A stretch of DNA of 64,000 nt. Origin: Nitrospirillum sp034653275. GTDB taxonomy: Bacteria > Pseudomonadota > Alphaproteobacteria > Azospirillales > Azospirillaceae. The notes under the pieces are model-generated. The model worked only from the letters and a program-made list of their open reading frames with translations. It had not been told where the DNA came from and did not search any database. Of this stretch, positions 1-7,770 are shown piece by piece. Position numbers and translations under genes: made by a program. Numbering within the stretch: the first letter of the stretch is position 1; each line of letters starts with the position of its first letter. The DNA is taken from positions 2,666,001 through 2,730,000 of the forward strand of contig NZ_JAYEES010000003.1 in NCBI RefSeq assembly GCF_034653275.1. The letters run 5' to 3'.

Positions 1-90
1 GCCGAAAATGACCTCTACGCCCTGGTCCCGCAGCGCCTTCAGGACGATGTCGGCACCGGTCAGACTGGTCTCGTTCGTGGCAGCACTCAT
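1..90 (-). CDS. ilvB: acetolactate synthase large subunit, N-terminal fragment (partial)
   Basis: Only the first 30 codons lie in the window. The start codon is the complement of 88-90 and the gene runs leftward off the edge. The visible peptide includes GADIVLKALRDQGVEVIFG, the usual opening of the thiamine-diphosphate enzyme that makes acetolactate in branched-chain amino acid synthesis. It lies downstream of miaA on the same strand, with about 130 bp between. In that gap a 7-bp stem (163-169 with 174-180, 4-nt loop) can form, but no T run follows it and I saw no leader peptide rich in Leu/Val/Ile codons, so attenuation is not supported. Confidence 0.8.
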   Translation of the reverse strand, partial: MSAATNETSLTGADIVLKALRDQGVEVIFG

Positions 91-219
91 TTCCCAAAAA
101 TCCTGGTTTCCAGTCACCCCGTCGGGCCCGCTCACCGGACCCGCTCGGGAATACCCCAGCCCCCTTCGCAGACGCGAAGGCCGGGCGGATTGGGACCGTA
201 GACGGAACCGTACCCAGGG

Positions 220-1305
220 TCAACCGGTTTTGCGAATTATCGCAAAGATTTCACTCAACAGACTTTCGATTAATTTCTCATAACCGGTATGCGTCTGACT
301 GAAACCGGGATCAACCCGGCGGGCTTCCGCCATTTGGTGACGGAACCAAGTGGTCTGCCGCTTGGCGTAATTGCGCGTGTGGCGCTGCGCCAAGGCCACC
401 GCCGCCTCCACCGTCAGCGTGCCGGCAAGGTGGGCCGCCAGTTCCGGCACGCCCAGCGCCTTCATGGCCGGCAGGTCGGGATCGAGGCCCAAGTCCAGCA
501 GCGCCCGCACCTCGTCCAGCGCCCCCTGCCGCATCATCGCCAGGAAGCGCGCGTCACCGTTGGCATAGAGGCGGTCGCGCGGCGGATCGACCACGATGGT
601 ATGGAAGGCGAGGTCGGTGGGCGCCGTGGCGGCGGCCGCGCGCTGCCAATCGCCCAGGGTGCGACCGGTGCCCACCACCACCTCCCACGCGCGCACCAGG
701 CGCTGGGTGTCGCCGGCGGCCAGCTTAGCCGCCCCCTCCGGATCCCTGGCCGCCAAATCCTGGTGGAAGGCGGGTCCGCCCAGCCTGGCGTGCAGGGCCT
801 TGGCCTGGTCCCGCACGGCGTCGTCGATGGCGGGGATGTCGGCGATACCGCTCATGAGGGTGCGCAGGTAAAGGCCGGTGCCGCCCACCAGGATGGGCCG
901 CTCCGCCGCCCGCACCTCCGCCAGCGCCAGGTCGCGCCAATGCGCCGCCGACATGCGCAGCGACGGCGGCACGGTGCCGTAGAGGCGGTGGGGCGCCTGT
1001 GACAGATCGTCCGGACCGGGCTGGGCGGTCAGCAGGGCCAGGCCCTGGTACACCTGCATGCTGTCGGCGTTGATGACGGTGCCGCCCAGGCGCACCGCGA
1101 GGTCCAAGGCCAGGCGCGACTTGCCCGAGGCGGTGGGGCCACCGATGACGATCACCGCCTTGGGGACCCGCTTGGGTTCCTTTGTTGCTGAATCGGGACC
1201 CGCGACAGCACGGATCGCAGGGGCCGGATGCCCCACTGCGTCTTGCCTGCCGGCCCCGCCCCCCGTATCAAGACCGGCGGAAGCCCCCTCAAACCCTTCG
1301 GACAT
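220..1305 (-). CDS. miaA: tRNA dimethylallyltransferase MiaA
   Basis: MiaA transfers a dimethylallyl group to A37 of tRNAs that read UNN codons. Visible motifs are the P-loop GGPTASGKS, NADSMQVYQG, the PHRLYG segment, ILVGGTGLYLRTL, and a C-terminal TRNYAKRQTTWFRH that matches the family's conserved end. The start is uncertain. The family homology begins about 50 residues in (near 1160), and the residues before it are Gly/Ala/Pro-rich and unlike MiaA. The ATG at 1303-1305 and a further upstream ATG at 1317 both abut or overlap the divergent serB start. An internal GTG start would leave room for a promoter, so the protein may be shorter than drawn. Confidence 0.9.
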   Translation of the reverse strand: MSEGFEGASAGLDTGGGAGRQDAVGHPAPAIRAVAGPDSATKEPKRVPKAVIVIGGPTASGKSRLALDLAVRLGGTVINADSMQVYQGLALLTAQPGPDDLSQAPHRLYGTVPPSLRMSAAHWRDLALAEVRAAERPILVGGTGLYLRTLMSGIADIPAIDDAVRDQAKALHARLGGPAFHQDLAARDPEGAAKLAAGDTQRLVRAWEVVVGTGRTLGDWQRAAAATAPTDLAFHTIVVDPPRDRLYANGDARFLAMMRQGALDEVRALLDLGLDPDLPAMKALGVPELAAHLAGTLTVEAAVALAQRHTRNYAKRQTTWFRHQMAEARRVDPGFSQTHTGYEKLIESLLSEIFAIIRKTG

Positions 1306-1308
1306 GCC

Positions 1309-2229
1309 ATGACCCATGTGGTGACCCTAATCGCCGGCGCCCCCCTGACAGAGGCGGAGGCCGCGGCGGCGACGCTGGACGATAGCATGGTCCGGGCGGC
1401 GCGCGCCGCCCTGCAGGCGCTGGGGGCGGAAACCAGCACCCCCGATTGGCTGGCCCCGGGCCGCGCCTGCGACATCGCCTTCGCCGGCTTGCATGCCGAC
1501 CAGGCCCAGGCCGCCTGCGCCCAGGCGCTGCTGGGCCAGCCGGTGGACGCCATCACGCAGGAGGCGGCCGGCCGGCGCAAGGCCGTGCTGGTCGCCGACA
1601 TGGAATCGACCATCATCCACCAGGAGATGTTGGATGAGCTGGGCGCCCTGATCGGCCGGCGCGACACCATCGCCGAGATCACCCGCCGCGCCATGAACGG
1701 CGAGATCGACTTCAAGGGCGCCCTGCGCGAGCGCGTGGCCCTGCTGGCCGGCATGGACGCCGCCGTGATCGAGGAGTTGAAGGGCATCGTCACCCTGATG
1801 CCGGGCGCCCGGTCGCTGGTCGCCACCATGCGCAAGCACGGCGCCCACTGCGCCCTGGTGTCCGGCGGCTTCAAGCCTTTCACCGCCCATGTGCGCGGCA
1901 TGGTGGGCTTTGACGAGGACCAGGCCAACGACCTGGTCATCCAGGACGGCAAGCTGACCGGCCAGCCGGTGGAACCCATCCTGGACAAGGATGCCAAGGC
2001 CGCGGCGCTGACCCGCATCTGCGCCCAGCGGCGCGTGCCCCTGGCCGCCGCCGTCACCGTGGGCGACGGTGCCAACGACCTGCCCATGCTGCTGGCCGCC
2101 GGCCTCGGCATCGCCTTCCACGCCAAGCCGGCGGTGGCGGCATCCGCGCGGGCCAAGGTCGACCACGGCGACCTGATGGCCCTGCTCTACGCCCAGGGCT
2201 ATCGGGAAAGCGAGATCGTGGTCGGCTGA
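1309..2229 (+). CDS. serB: phosphoserine phosphatase SerB
   Basis: A HAD-superfamily phosphatase of 306 residues that completes serine biosynthesis by dephosphorylating phosphoserine. The nucleophile loop is VLVADMEST (Asp97, Glu99), followed by the Ser motif in VSGGFKPFTAHV and the metal-binding VGDGANDLPML. The family length is about 290-320 residues. I chose the ATG at 1309 because the encoded MTHVVTLIAG matches usual SerB N-termini; the upstream in-frame extension from 1228 lies inside miaA and looks non-coding. It is divergent from miaA and nearly touches its start, and it converges with the darcynin gene, with two bases between their stops. Confidence 0.93.
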   Translation: MTHVVTLIAGAPLTEAEAAAATLDDSMVRAARAALQALGAETSTPDWLAPGRACDIAFAGLHADQAQAACAQALLGQPVDAITQEAAGRRKAVLVADMESTIIHQEMLDELGALIGRRDTIAEITRRAMNGEIDFKGALRERVALLAGMDAAVIEELKGIVTLMPGARSLVATMRKHGAHCALVSGGFKPFTAHVRGMVGFDEDQANDLVIQDGKLTGQPVEPILDKDAKAAALTRICAQRRVPLAAAVTVGDGANDLPMLLAAGLGIAFHAKPAVAASARAKVDHGDLMALLYAQGYRESEIVVG

Positions 2230-2231
2230 GG

Positions 2232-2585
2232 TCAGGCCGCCTGGGATGTACCACCATAGGGGTTGGCCACGCCGGGCAGGATGTTGCTAATCTGGAAGTA
2301 GCGGTCCCAGAACGGGGTGTCGCGCAGGTCTTCCACCAGATGCTGATAGGCCTCGTGGCTGCGCGCCTCCCAGACCCAGACGTCGGTGACGGCGGCGGAG
2401 TAGAACTCCACGTCATAGAAGCGGAGGCGGACGTCATCCCGGTATCGGGCCAGCACCGGCTCGACATGCTGGGCCAAGGCCTGGCGCCGCTGCTCGCCCG
2501 GCAGGGCCAGCCATTCCGGCAGGCTTTTCACCAGCATGAAGACGGTCAGGGCGGGCCGAAAGCCCTCTCTGGTTTCGATGGTCAT
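2232..2585 (-). CDS. darcynin family protein
   Basis: A 117-residue soluble protein. The sequence FMLVKSLPEWLALP near the N-terminus, LRFYDVEFYSAAVTDVWVWE in the middle, and the later DTPFWDRYF match the darcynin family, small proteins of about 110-120 residues whose biochemical role is unknown. The fold is probably a ferredoxin-like dimer (inference). It is transcribed divergently from a TetR repressor gene 74 bp away, so it is probably that regulator's target. It converges on serB. Confidence 0.8.
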   Translation of the reverse strand: MTIETREGFRPALTVFMLVKSLPEWLALPGEQRRQALAQHVEPVLARYRDDVRLRFYDVEFYSAAVTDVWVWEARSHEAYQHLVEDLRDTPFWDRYFQISNILPGVANPYGGTSQAA

Positions 2586-2598
2586 TTTGTTCGCCTTT

Positions 2599-2610
2599 GC
2601 AATGGATTGC
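2599..2610. promoter_or_regulatory. short palindrome in the darcynin/tetR intergenic region
   Basis: GCAATGGATTGC has two 5-bp arms around GG. It lies 14 bp from the darcynin start and 50 bp before tetR. Its position suits an operator for the adjacent TetR protein, but the arms are short and no second copy was seen, so this is a weak candidate. Confidence 0.3.
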
Positions 2611-2659
2611 GATGGCGTCAGTATGCGGCGGACGGCCCCATTCCCCTACTCGCATCCCC

Positions 2660-3262
2660 ATGGGCAAGACACCCGACCTGAAACCCCGCAAATCCCCCAC
2701 CCAGGCCCGCGCGGCGGAAACGGTGCGCATCATCCTGGAGGCGGCTGCTCGCATTCTGGAGGCGCGGGGGCTGGAGGGGTTCAACACCAACGCAGTGGCG
2801 GAACGGGCGGGCGTCAGCGTCGGGTCGCTCTACCAGTACTTCCCTGGCAAGGACGCGCTGGCCGCCGCCCTCATCGAACGGGACAGTGAGACACTGCGGG
2901 CGGAGGTCACGGCCGCCGCCGCCCTGCCCGACCCCAAGGCCGCCCTGACCGGCATGATCGCCGCCGCCGTGGAGCACCAGATGCGCCGGCCGGTGCTGGC
3001 CCATCTGCTGGACGTCCAGGAAAGCCGCCTGCCCCTGGGGCCGGCGCAGGAGGATCGGGGGGCGGAGCTGCGGGCTTTGCTGGCCCAGGTGCTGGCCCGC
3101 ACCTCCCTGCCCGCAGGCCTGAGCCTGGAAACGGCGCAAGACGACATCTTCGCCCTCGTCCGCGCCCTGACCGACCAGGCCGGCGCCCGCGGCGACACTG
3201 ACGCACACGCCCTGCGGGAGCGGATCGGACGCGCCCTGTTCGGGTATCTGGATTTGGTTTAG
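2660..3262 (+). CDS. TetR/AcrR family transcriptional regulator
   Basis: A repressor of 200 residues. The N-terminal DNA-binding domain is clear: a helix (TVRIILEAAARILEARG) is followed by the helix-turn-helix AVAERAGVSVGSLYQYFPGKDAL at about residues 40-62. The remaining helical region is a ligand-binding and dimer domain with no recognisable specificity. I chose the ATG at 2660 because the upstream in-frame extension would run back to the neighbouring divergent gene. The divergent darcynin gene is the likely target. Confidence 0.88.
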   Translation: MGKTPDLKPRKSPTQARAAETVRIILEAAARILEARGLEGFNTNAVAERAGVSVGSLYQYFPGKDALAAALIERDSETLRAEVTAAAALPDPKAALTGMIAAAVEHQMRRPVLAHLLDVQESRLPLGPAQEDRGAELRALLAQVLARTSLPAGLSLETAQDDIFALVRALTDQAGARGDTDAHALRERIGRALFGYLDLV

Positions 3263-3313
3263 AAGCGGACCAGCCGCCCTTGCGGCGGTGGGCATGGCGT
3301 CGGAAAACGCCGC

Positions 3314-3349
3314 TTGACCTGGCCATTTATTTCTATAATCGTTGAAATA
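3314..3349 (+). promoter_or_regulatory. arsR promoter with overlapping ArsR-type operator
   Basis: TTGACC at 3314-3319 and TATAAT at 3334-3339 form a promoter with a short 14-bp spacer. TATTTC (3328-3333) and GAAATA (3344-3349) form an inverted repeat with a 10-bp gap that covers the -10 box and ends on the first base of the arsR ATG. Operators of this shape at the -10 box are typical of ArsR repressors. The expected transcription start is only a few bases before the ATG, so the mRNA may be leaderless or nearly so. Confidence 0.6.
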
Positions 3350-3717
3350 TGGAATCGATACCCGCCGTCAAGCGCCTCTCCGCCCTGGCCCAGGAAAGCC
3401 GCCTGGCCGTGTTCCGCCTGCTGGTCAAGGCGGGGCCGGACGGCCTGGCCGCGGGCGACATCGCCCGGGCCCTCGACATTCCGCCCAACACCCTGTCGGC
3501 GCAGCTGGCCGTCCTGGCCAATGCCGGCCTGACGGTCAGCCGGCGGGAGGGACGGTCCATCATCCATGCCGCCGACTACGCCGGCATGGGCGCGCTGCTG
3601 GTCTATCTGATGGAAGACTGCTGCCAGGGCCGGCCCGAGATCTGTGCGCCCCTGGCCGACACGGCCGCCAAGACCGGTCGTTGTGGCCCCGCCAAACCCG
3701 CCGCCGCCTGCTGCTGA
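3349..3717 (+). CDS. arsR: ArsR family arsenic-responsive repressor
   Basis: A 122-residue winged-helix repressor and first gene of the ars operon. The recognition region is IPPNTLSAQLAVLANAGL (about residues 44-61), followed by the wing REGRSIIH. Cysteines sit at 91, 92 and 99 (DCCQGRPEIC), at 112, and as a terminal Cys pair at 121-122. They lie beyond the DNA-binding helix rather than in the ELCVCDL motif of the E. coli type, as in C-terminal-Cys ArsR proteins that bind As(III). It lacks a clear Shine-Dalgarno, which fits the nearly leaderless promoter. The next gene starts 3 bp after its stop. Confidence 0.88.
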   Translation: MESIPAVKRLSALAQESRLAVFRLLVKAGPDGLAAGDIARALDIPPNTLSAQLAVLANAGLTVSRREGRSIIHAADYAGMGALLVYLMEDCCQGRPEICAPLADTAAKTGRCGPAKPAAACC

Positions 3718-3720
3718 GCC

Positions 3721-4425
3721 ATGGACACCCCCCTCTCCCGAGAAGCCCCGGCCCCGTCTGCGGGCATGGCCCGCCGCCTGGTGGCGGAGGGCCTGGGGAC
3801 GGCCCTGCTGCTGGCCATCGTCATCGGGTCCGGCATCATGGGGGAGCGACTGGCCGGCGGGACCGTCGCTATCGCCCTGCTGGGCAACACCATCGCCACC
3901 GGCGCCGGCCTGGTGGTGCTGATCACCATCCTGGGCCCCCTCTCCGGCGCGCACTTCAATCCGGCGGTCACCCTGATGTCGGCGGCGCGGCGTGAACTGG
4001 ACCTTCCGGCCGCCCTCGCCTACGGCGTCGCGCAGGTGCTGGGCGCGATCGTGGGCGTGTGGGTGGCCCACCTGATGTTCGGGGAGGCGGTGCTTCAAAT
4101 CTCCACCAAGCTGCGGGACGGGCCGGCACAGGCCTTTTCCGAAGGTGTCGCCACCTTCGGCCTGGTCGCCACCATCCTTGGCGCGCAGCGCTTCCGGCCG
4201 CAGGCGACGCCGGTCCTGGTCGGCCTCTATATCACCGCCGCCTACTGGTTCACGGCCTCCACCTCCTTCGCCAACCCGGCGGTGACGCTGGCGCGGTCGC
4301 TGAGCGACAGCTTCGCCGGCATCGCCCCGGCCTCCGTTCCCGCTTTCATCCTGGCTCAACTGGCCGGCGCCGCCATCGCGACGGCGCTGGGCGGCTGGCT
4401 TTTCCGAGAGGCGCGACCCGCATGA
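3721..4425 (+). CDS. aqpS: aquaglyceroporin of the ars operon (AqpS-like)
   Basis: A 234-residue MIP-family channel with six predicted membrane segments and both signature loops: HFNPAVTL (NPA at 80-82) and FANPAVTLARS (NPA at 185-187, Arg192). It lies between arsR and arsC and overlaps arsC by ATGA. In Sinorhizobium meliloti an ars-operon aquaglyceroporin replaces the ArsB pump: arsenate enters by phosphate carriers, ArsC reduces it, and arsenite leaves down its gradient through AqpS. The same role is inferred here because no arsB or acr3 gene is nearby. Confidence 0.85.
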   Translation: MDTPLSREAPAPSAGMARRLVAEGLGTALLLAIVIGSGIMGERLAGGTVAIALLGNTIATGAGLVVLITILGPLSGAHFNPAVTLMSAARRELDLPAALAYGVAQVLGAIVGVWVAHLMFGEAVLQISTKLRDGPAQAFSEGVATFGLVATILGAQRFRPQATPVLVGLYITAAYWFTASTSFANPAVTLARSLSDSFAGIAPASVPAFILAQLAGAAIATALGGWLFREARPA

Positions 4426-4829
4426 GCGACTTCCCCGTCACCATCCATCACAACCCCGCCTGCGGCACCTCGCGCAACACGCTGGCGATGATCCGCGCCG
4501 CCGGATACGAGCCCACGGTGGTGGAGTATGTGCGGGCCGGCTGGACGCGCCCGCAGCTGGAAGGCCTGTTGGCCGCCATGGGCGCCCGCGCGCGGGACAT
4601 CCTGCGCGACAAGGGCACGCCGGCGGCCGAGTTGGGGTTGCTGGACCCCGATGCCGGGGATGACCGCATCCTGGACGCCATGGTGGCCCACCCCATCCTG
4701 GTGAACCGGCCCATCGTGGTGACACCCAAGGGCGTGAAGCTGTGCCGGCCGTCCGAAACGGTGCTGGACCTGCTGGAGCGCCGCCCCGCCTCCTTCACCA
4801 AGGAGGATGGCGAGGTGGTGCGGCTGTAG
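4422..4829 (+). CDS. arsC: arsenate reductase ArsC (glutaredoxin type)
   Basis: A 135-residue thioredoxin-fold enzyme that reduces As(V) to As(III) with glutathione/glutaredoxin. The catalytic motif HNPACGTSR (H10, C14, R18; HX3CX3R) is intact, and NRPIVVTPKGVKLCRPSE carries the conserved arginines of the arsenate pocket. The start codon overlaps the aqpS stop, which implies translational coupling. It ends the operon; no arsH follows. The 49 bp to the convergent degP end holds no clear terminator. Confidence 0.92.
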   Translation: MSDFPVTIHHNPACGTSRNTLAMIRAAGYEPTVVEYVRAGWTRPQLEGLLAAMGARARDILRDKGTPAAELGLLDPDAGDDRILDAMVAHPILVNRPIVVTPKGVKLCRPSETVLDLLERRPASFTKEDGEVVRL

Positions 4830-4878
4830 CCCCACCACCGCCGCCGCGTCCTGGCCCCCCAGGCGGGCGCCGCGCGGC

Positions 4879-6477
4879 CTATTCCAGCGGCAGGGCCACG
4901 AACAGCAGGTCGCCCGCCCGCTCCACCAGCAGCAGCACGGCCTTCTGGCCGTTGTCCTTGGCCTTGGCCACACGGGTGGCGACGTCGTTGGGGGTGCTGA
5001 CCTCTTCCTGGCCCACCTCCACGATCAGGTCGCCCGCCTTGATCTCGCGCTTGGCGGCCGGGCTGTTGGGGGCGACGCGCACCACGGCGACGCCCTGGGC
5101 GTCGTCACGCACGCTGAACTTCTGCCGGATCTTGGGGCTGAGCGCGTCCAGGGTCAGGCCGACGCTGTCGATGGTGCCCTCGGCCTCGGCCGGGCCGTTG
5201 CCGGTGGCCGCGATCGCCGCCCCGCCCTCGGTATCCTCTTTCAGCTCACCCAGCGACACGGTCACGTTGGTCTTGCCGCCCTTGCGCAGCACGACCAGGG
5301 CCGCCTTGTGGCCCACCGGCTCCTCCGCCACGATGCGGGGCAGCATCCGGCCGTTGGTGACATCCTTGCCGTCGATGCTGACGATGACGTCGCCCTGTTT
5401 CAGGCCGGCCTGCTCGCCCGGCCCGCCGGGGCTGACCACGGCCACCAGGGCGCCGCGCTGCTGCTTCAGGTTCAGGGTTTCGGCGATGTCGGGCGTCACG
5501 TCCTGGATCTGCACACCCAGCCAGCCGCGCCGCACCTTGCCGGTCTCGCGCAGCTGCTGCACCACGTTCTTGATCACCACCGCCGGAATGGCGAAGCCGA
5601 TGCCGACCGAGCCGGCCTCCCCCTCGTTGGACCCGGGGGAGAAGATGGCGGTGTTCATGCCGATGACCTCGCCATTGAGGTTGATCAGCGGGCCGCCGGA
5701 ATTGCCCAGGTTGATGGAGGCGTCGGTCTGCAGGAAGTCGTCGTACTTGCCGGCGCCGATGTCGCGCCCGCGGGCGGAGATGATGCCCGCCGTCACCGTG
5801 CCGCCCAGGCCGAAGGGGTTGCCGATGGCCACGACCCAGTCGCCCACCTTCAGCGCGTCGCTGTTGCCCCACACCATGGCGGGCAGCTTGGAGGACGGTT
5901 CCACCTTCAGCAGGGCGATGTCGGTGGCCTTGTCGGTGCCCACCAGCGTCGCCTTCATCTGGGTGTCGTCCTGCAGGCGCACCGTGATCTCGTCGGCGCC
6001 CTCGATGACGTGGTTGTTGGTCACCACATAGCCGGACGCGTCGATGATGAAGCCGGACCCGAGGGAGGTGGCGCCGCCCTTGTCGTCACCGCCGCCCTGG
6101 TCATTCTCCTTCTGCCGCTGCTGGTAGTCGCGGAAGAAGTCGCCGAAGGGCGAGCCGGGCGGAAACTCCGGCATGGGCAGCTGGCCCTGCTTCTTGTTCT
6201 TCATCGTCTGGGTGGTGGAGATGTTCACCACCGCCGGCAGCATCTTTTCCACCAGGGGCGCGAAGCTGTGGGGCGGCGGTTCCGCCCGGGCGGGGGCGGG
6301 GTCGCCACAGGCCGTGGGCAGCAGCAGGACGCCCAGCACCATCAGTGACCGGCGCAGGGCCGGGAACCGGCGGAGCCCTTCCTTCTTGGGGGACGGGGCC
6401 GTCGGCGAGGGTGCTGTGAAGGCGGGGGACGTCACTGTGGGGCCACTCCTGGCAGGGGGACGCCTTGAAGATGGCAT
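4879..6477 (-). CDS. degP: Do-family periplasmic serine protease (DegP/DegQ/MucD type)
   Basis: A periplasmic protease and chaperone that removes misfolded envelope proteins. The trypsin-like domain shows all three catalytic residues: His in VVTNNHVIEG, Asp in DKATDIALLKV and Ser in NLGNSGGPL. It is followed by two PDZ domains; the first begins near RRGWLGVQIQDV. The N-terminus has a hydrophobic segment ending in LLLPTAC, which could be a poor lipobox or part of an ordinary signal peptide. I chose the ATG at 6477; an in-frame GTG at 6546 is also possible. Upstream, 6543-6557 holds a GC hairpin (CCCCC/GGGGG). It closes the hflK-hflC-DUF2065-degP group, a common alphaproteobacterial order. Confidence 0.9.
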   Translation of the reverse strand: MPSSRRPPARSGPTVTSPAFTAPSPTAPSPKKEGLRRFPALRRSLMVLGVLLLPTACGDPAPARAEPPPHSFAPLVEKMLPAVVNISTTQTMKNKKQGQLPMPEFPPGSPFGDFFRDYQQRQKENDQGGGDDKGGATSLGSGFIIDASGYVVTNNHVIEGADEITVRLQDDTQMKATLVGTDKATDIALLKVEPSSKLPAMVWGNSDALKVGDWVVAIGNPFGLGGTVTAGIISARGRDIGAGKYDDFLQTDASINLGNSGGPLINLNGEVIGMNTAIFSPGSNEGEAGSVGIGFAIPAVVIKNVVQQLRETGKVRRGWLGVQIQDVTPDIAETLNLKQQRGALVAVVSPGGPGEQAGLKQGDVIVSIDGKDVTNGRMLPRIVAEEPVGHKAALVVLRKGGKTNVTVSLGELKEDTEGGAAIAATGNGPAEAEGTIDSVGLTLDALSPKIRQKFSVRDDAQGVAVVRVAPNSPAAKREIKAGDLIVEVGQEEVSTPNDVATRVAKAKDNGQKAVLLLVERAGDLLFVALPLE

Positions 6478-6631
6478 CCGCCCGTCATCATTCCATATTC
6501 CCGTTACACGGTTCCCTTTCCGGGTTCCCGTTTTTGGGGCCCCCACTATAGGGGGGTGAAGTCGCGCCTGTTAAGGGGAATGGCTCGTGATATCGCAAGG
6601 GGATAGGGCGGCGCGCCGCCGATTGTTCCCC

Positions 6632-6817
6632 TTAGCGGCGCGCCAGCCACACCAGGCCGACGCCGACGCACGCCCCCGCCAGTCCAGCCCAGCGCAGGCG
6701 GTCCGCCGGCGTCTCGGCCATGCGGCCCGCCAGCCGGCGCATGGTCCCCGGCATGAGGGCATAACACACGCCCTCCAGCACCAGGGCCAGCGCGGCCCCC
6801 GTCATCAAGTCGTTCAA
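6632..6817 (-). CDS. DUF2065 small membrane protein
   Basis: About 61 residues with two hydrophobic segments (ALALVLEGVCYALMPG and WAGLAGACVGVGLVWLARR) joined by a basic loop MRRLAGRMAE, matching the DUF2065 (YjeT) family. I chose the TTG at 6815-6817, with an AAGG just before it and a GGGGAG slightly further up; the ATG at 6805 is the alternative. It lies between hflC and degP, the usual position of this family in alphaproteobacteria, and may assist the HflKC complex (inference). Confidence 0.75.
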   Translation of the reverse strand: MNDLMTGAALALVLEGVCYALMPGTMRRLAGRMAETPADRLRWAGLAGACVGVGLVWLARR

Positions 6818-6854
6818 AACCTTAAGCTCCCCGCTCTTCCACGCCACCCGCGCC

Positions 6855-7757
6855 CTACTTGTCCCCGCGCTTCCTGTCGTTGGCGCCGCCACTGGCGCCC
6901 CCGCCGGCGCCCAGGTACTTGAAGAAGTCGGCGCCGGGCGACAGCACCAGGGTGGTGTCGTCGGGCTTCAGTGTGTCGCGGTAGGCCTGGAGGCTGCGGT
7001 AGAAGCTGTAGAATTCGGGGTTGCGGCCGATCGCCTCATTCATGATGCGAATCGCCTGGTTGTCGCCCTCGCCCCGGGTGATCTGGGCCTGGCGCTGGGC
7101 CTCGGCCAGCAGCACGGTGCGGTCGCGGTCGGCCCGGCTCTTGATCTGCTGCGACAGTTCCTGGCCCTGGGCCCGGGCCTCCGCCGCCTCGCGCTCACGT
7201 TCGGAGCGCATGCGGGCGAACACCGCCTGGCTGGTCTGTTCCGGCAGGTCGGCCCGGCGCAGGCGCACGTCCACGATCTCGATGCCCAGGCGCTGCGCCT
7301 CCTGGTTCACCTGGGACTTGATGTCGGCCATGACCTTCTCACGCTCCTGCGACAGCACGGCCGGCAGGTTGACGTTGCCCAGGACGCGGCGCATGGCCGA
7401 ATTCACGATGACCGACAGTCGCAGGCGGGCCTGCTGCTCATTGCCCAGGGTCTGGAAGAACATCAGCGGGTCGGCGATGCGGTAGCGGGCGTAGGCGTCC
7501 ACCTCCAGCCGCTTCTGGTCGGCCAGGATGGCGCTTTCCACCGGCGGGTCGATGTCCAGCACGCGGCGATCCAGCACCACCACGTTCTGCACGAAGGGAA
7601 TCTTGACCCACAGGCCGGGCTCGCGGATCACGCGCTTGGGCTCGCCGAACTGCAGCACCAGGGCCTGCTGCGTCTGGTTGAGTGTGAAGAAGCTGCCCTG
7701 CAGCAGGATGGCGGCCAGCACCAGCAGGCCCAGGGGAAGGATCCAGCGCTTTTCCAT
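6855..7757 (-). CDS. hflC: HflC, SPFH-domain regulator of FtsH
   Basis: A 300-residue inner-membrane protein with one N-terminal membrane anchor (LGLLVLAAILLQGSFFTL) and a large periplasmic SPFH/prohibitin domain. Diagnostic stretches include QALVLQFGEPKRVIREPGL, RRVLDIDPP and the long charged helix around REREAAEARAQGQELSQQI. With HflK it forms a cage around the FtsH protease and limits its attack on membrane proteins. It starts 13 bp after the hflK stop and is transcribed with it. Confidence 0.93.
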   Translation of the reverse strand: MEKRWILPLGLLVLAAILLQGSFFTLNQTQQALVLQFGEPKRVIREPGLWVKIPFVQNVVVLDRRVLDIDPPVESAILADQKRLEVDAYARYRIADPLMFFQTLGNEQQARLRLSVIVNSAMRRVLGNVNLPAVLSQEREKVMADIKSQVNQEAQRLGIEIVDVRLRRADLPEQTSQAVFARMRSEREREAAEARAQGQELSQQIKSRADRDRTVLLAEAQRQAQITRGEGDNQAIRIMNEAIGRNPEFYSFYRSLQAYRDTLKPDDTTLVLSPGADFFKYLGAGGGASGGANDRKRGDK

Positions 7758-7770
7758 GATGCGGTCCCCC

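Noticed and set aside
163..180. Hairpin upstream of ilvB as an attenuator
   Set aside because: A 7-bp stem is present but there is no T run and no leader peptide rich in branched-chain codons.
3298..3313. GCGTCGGAAAACGCC before arsR as a second full repeat copy
   Set aside because: It matches only about 17 bases of the element at 31.6 kb and lacks the second arm, so it is too short to call a repeat family.
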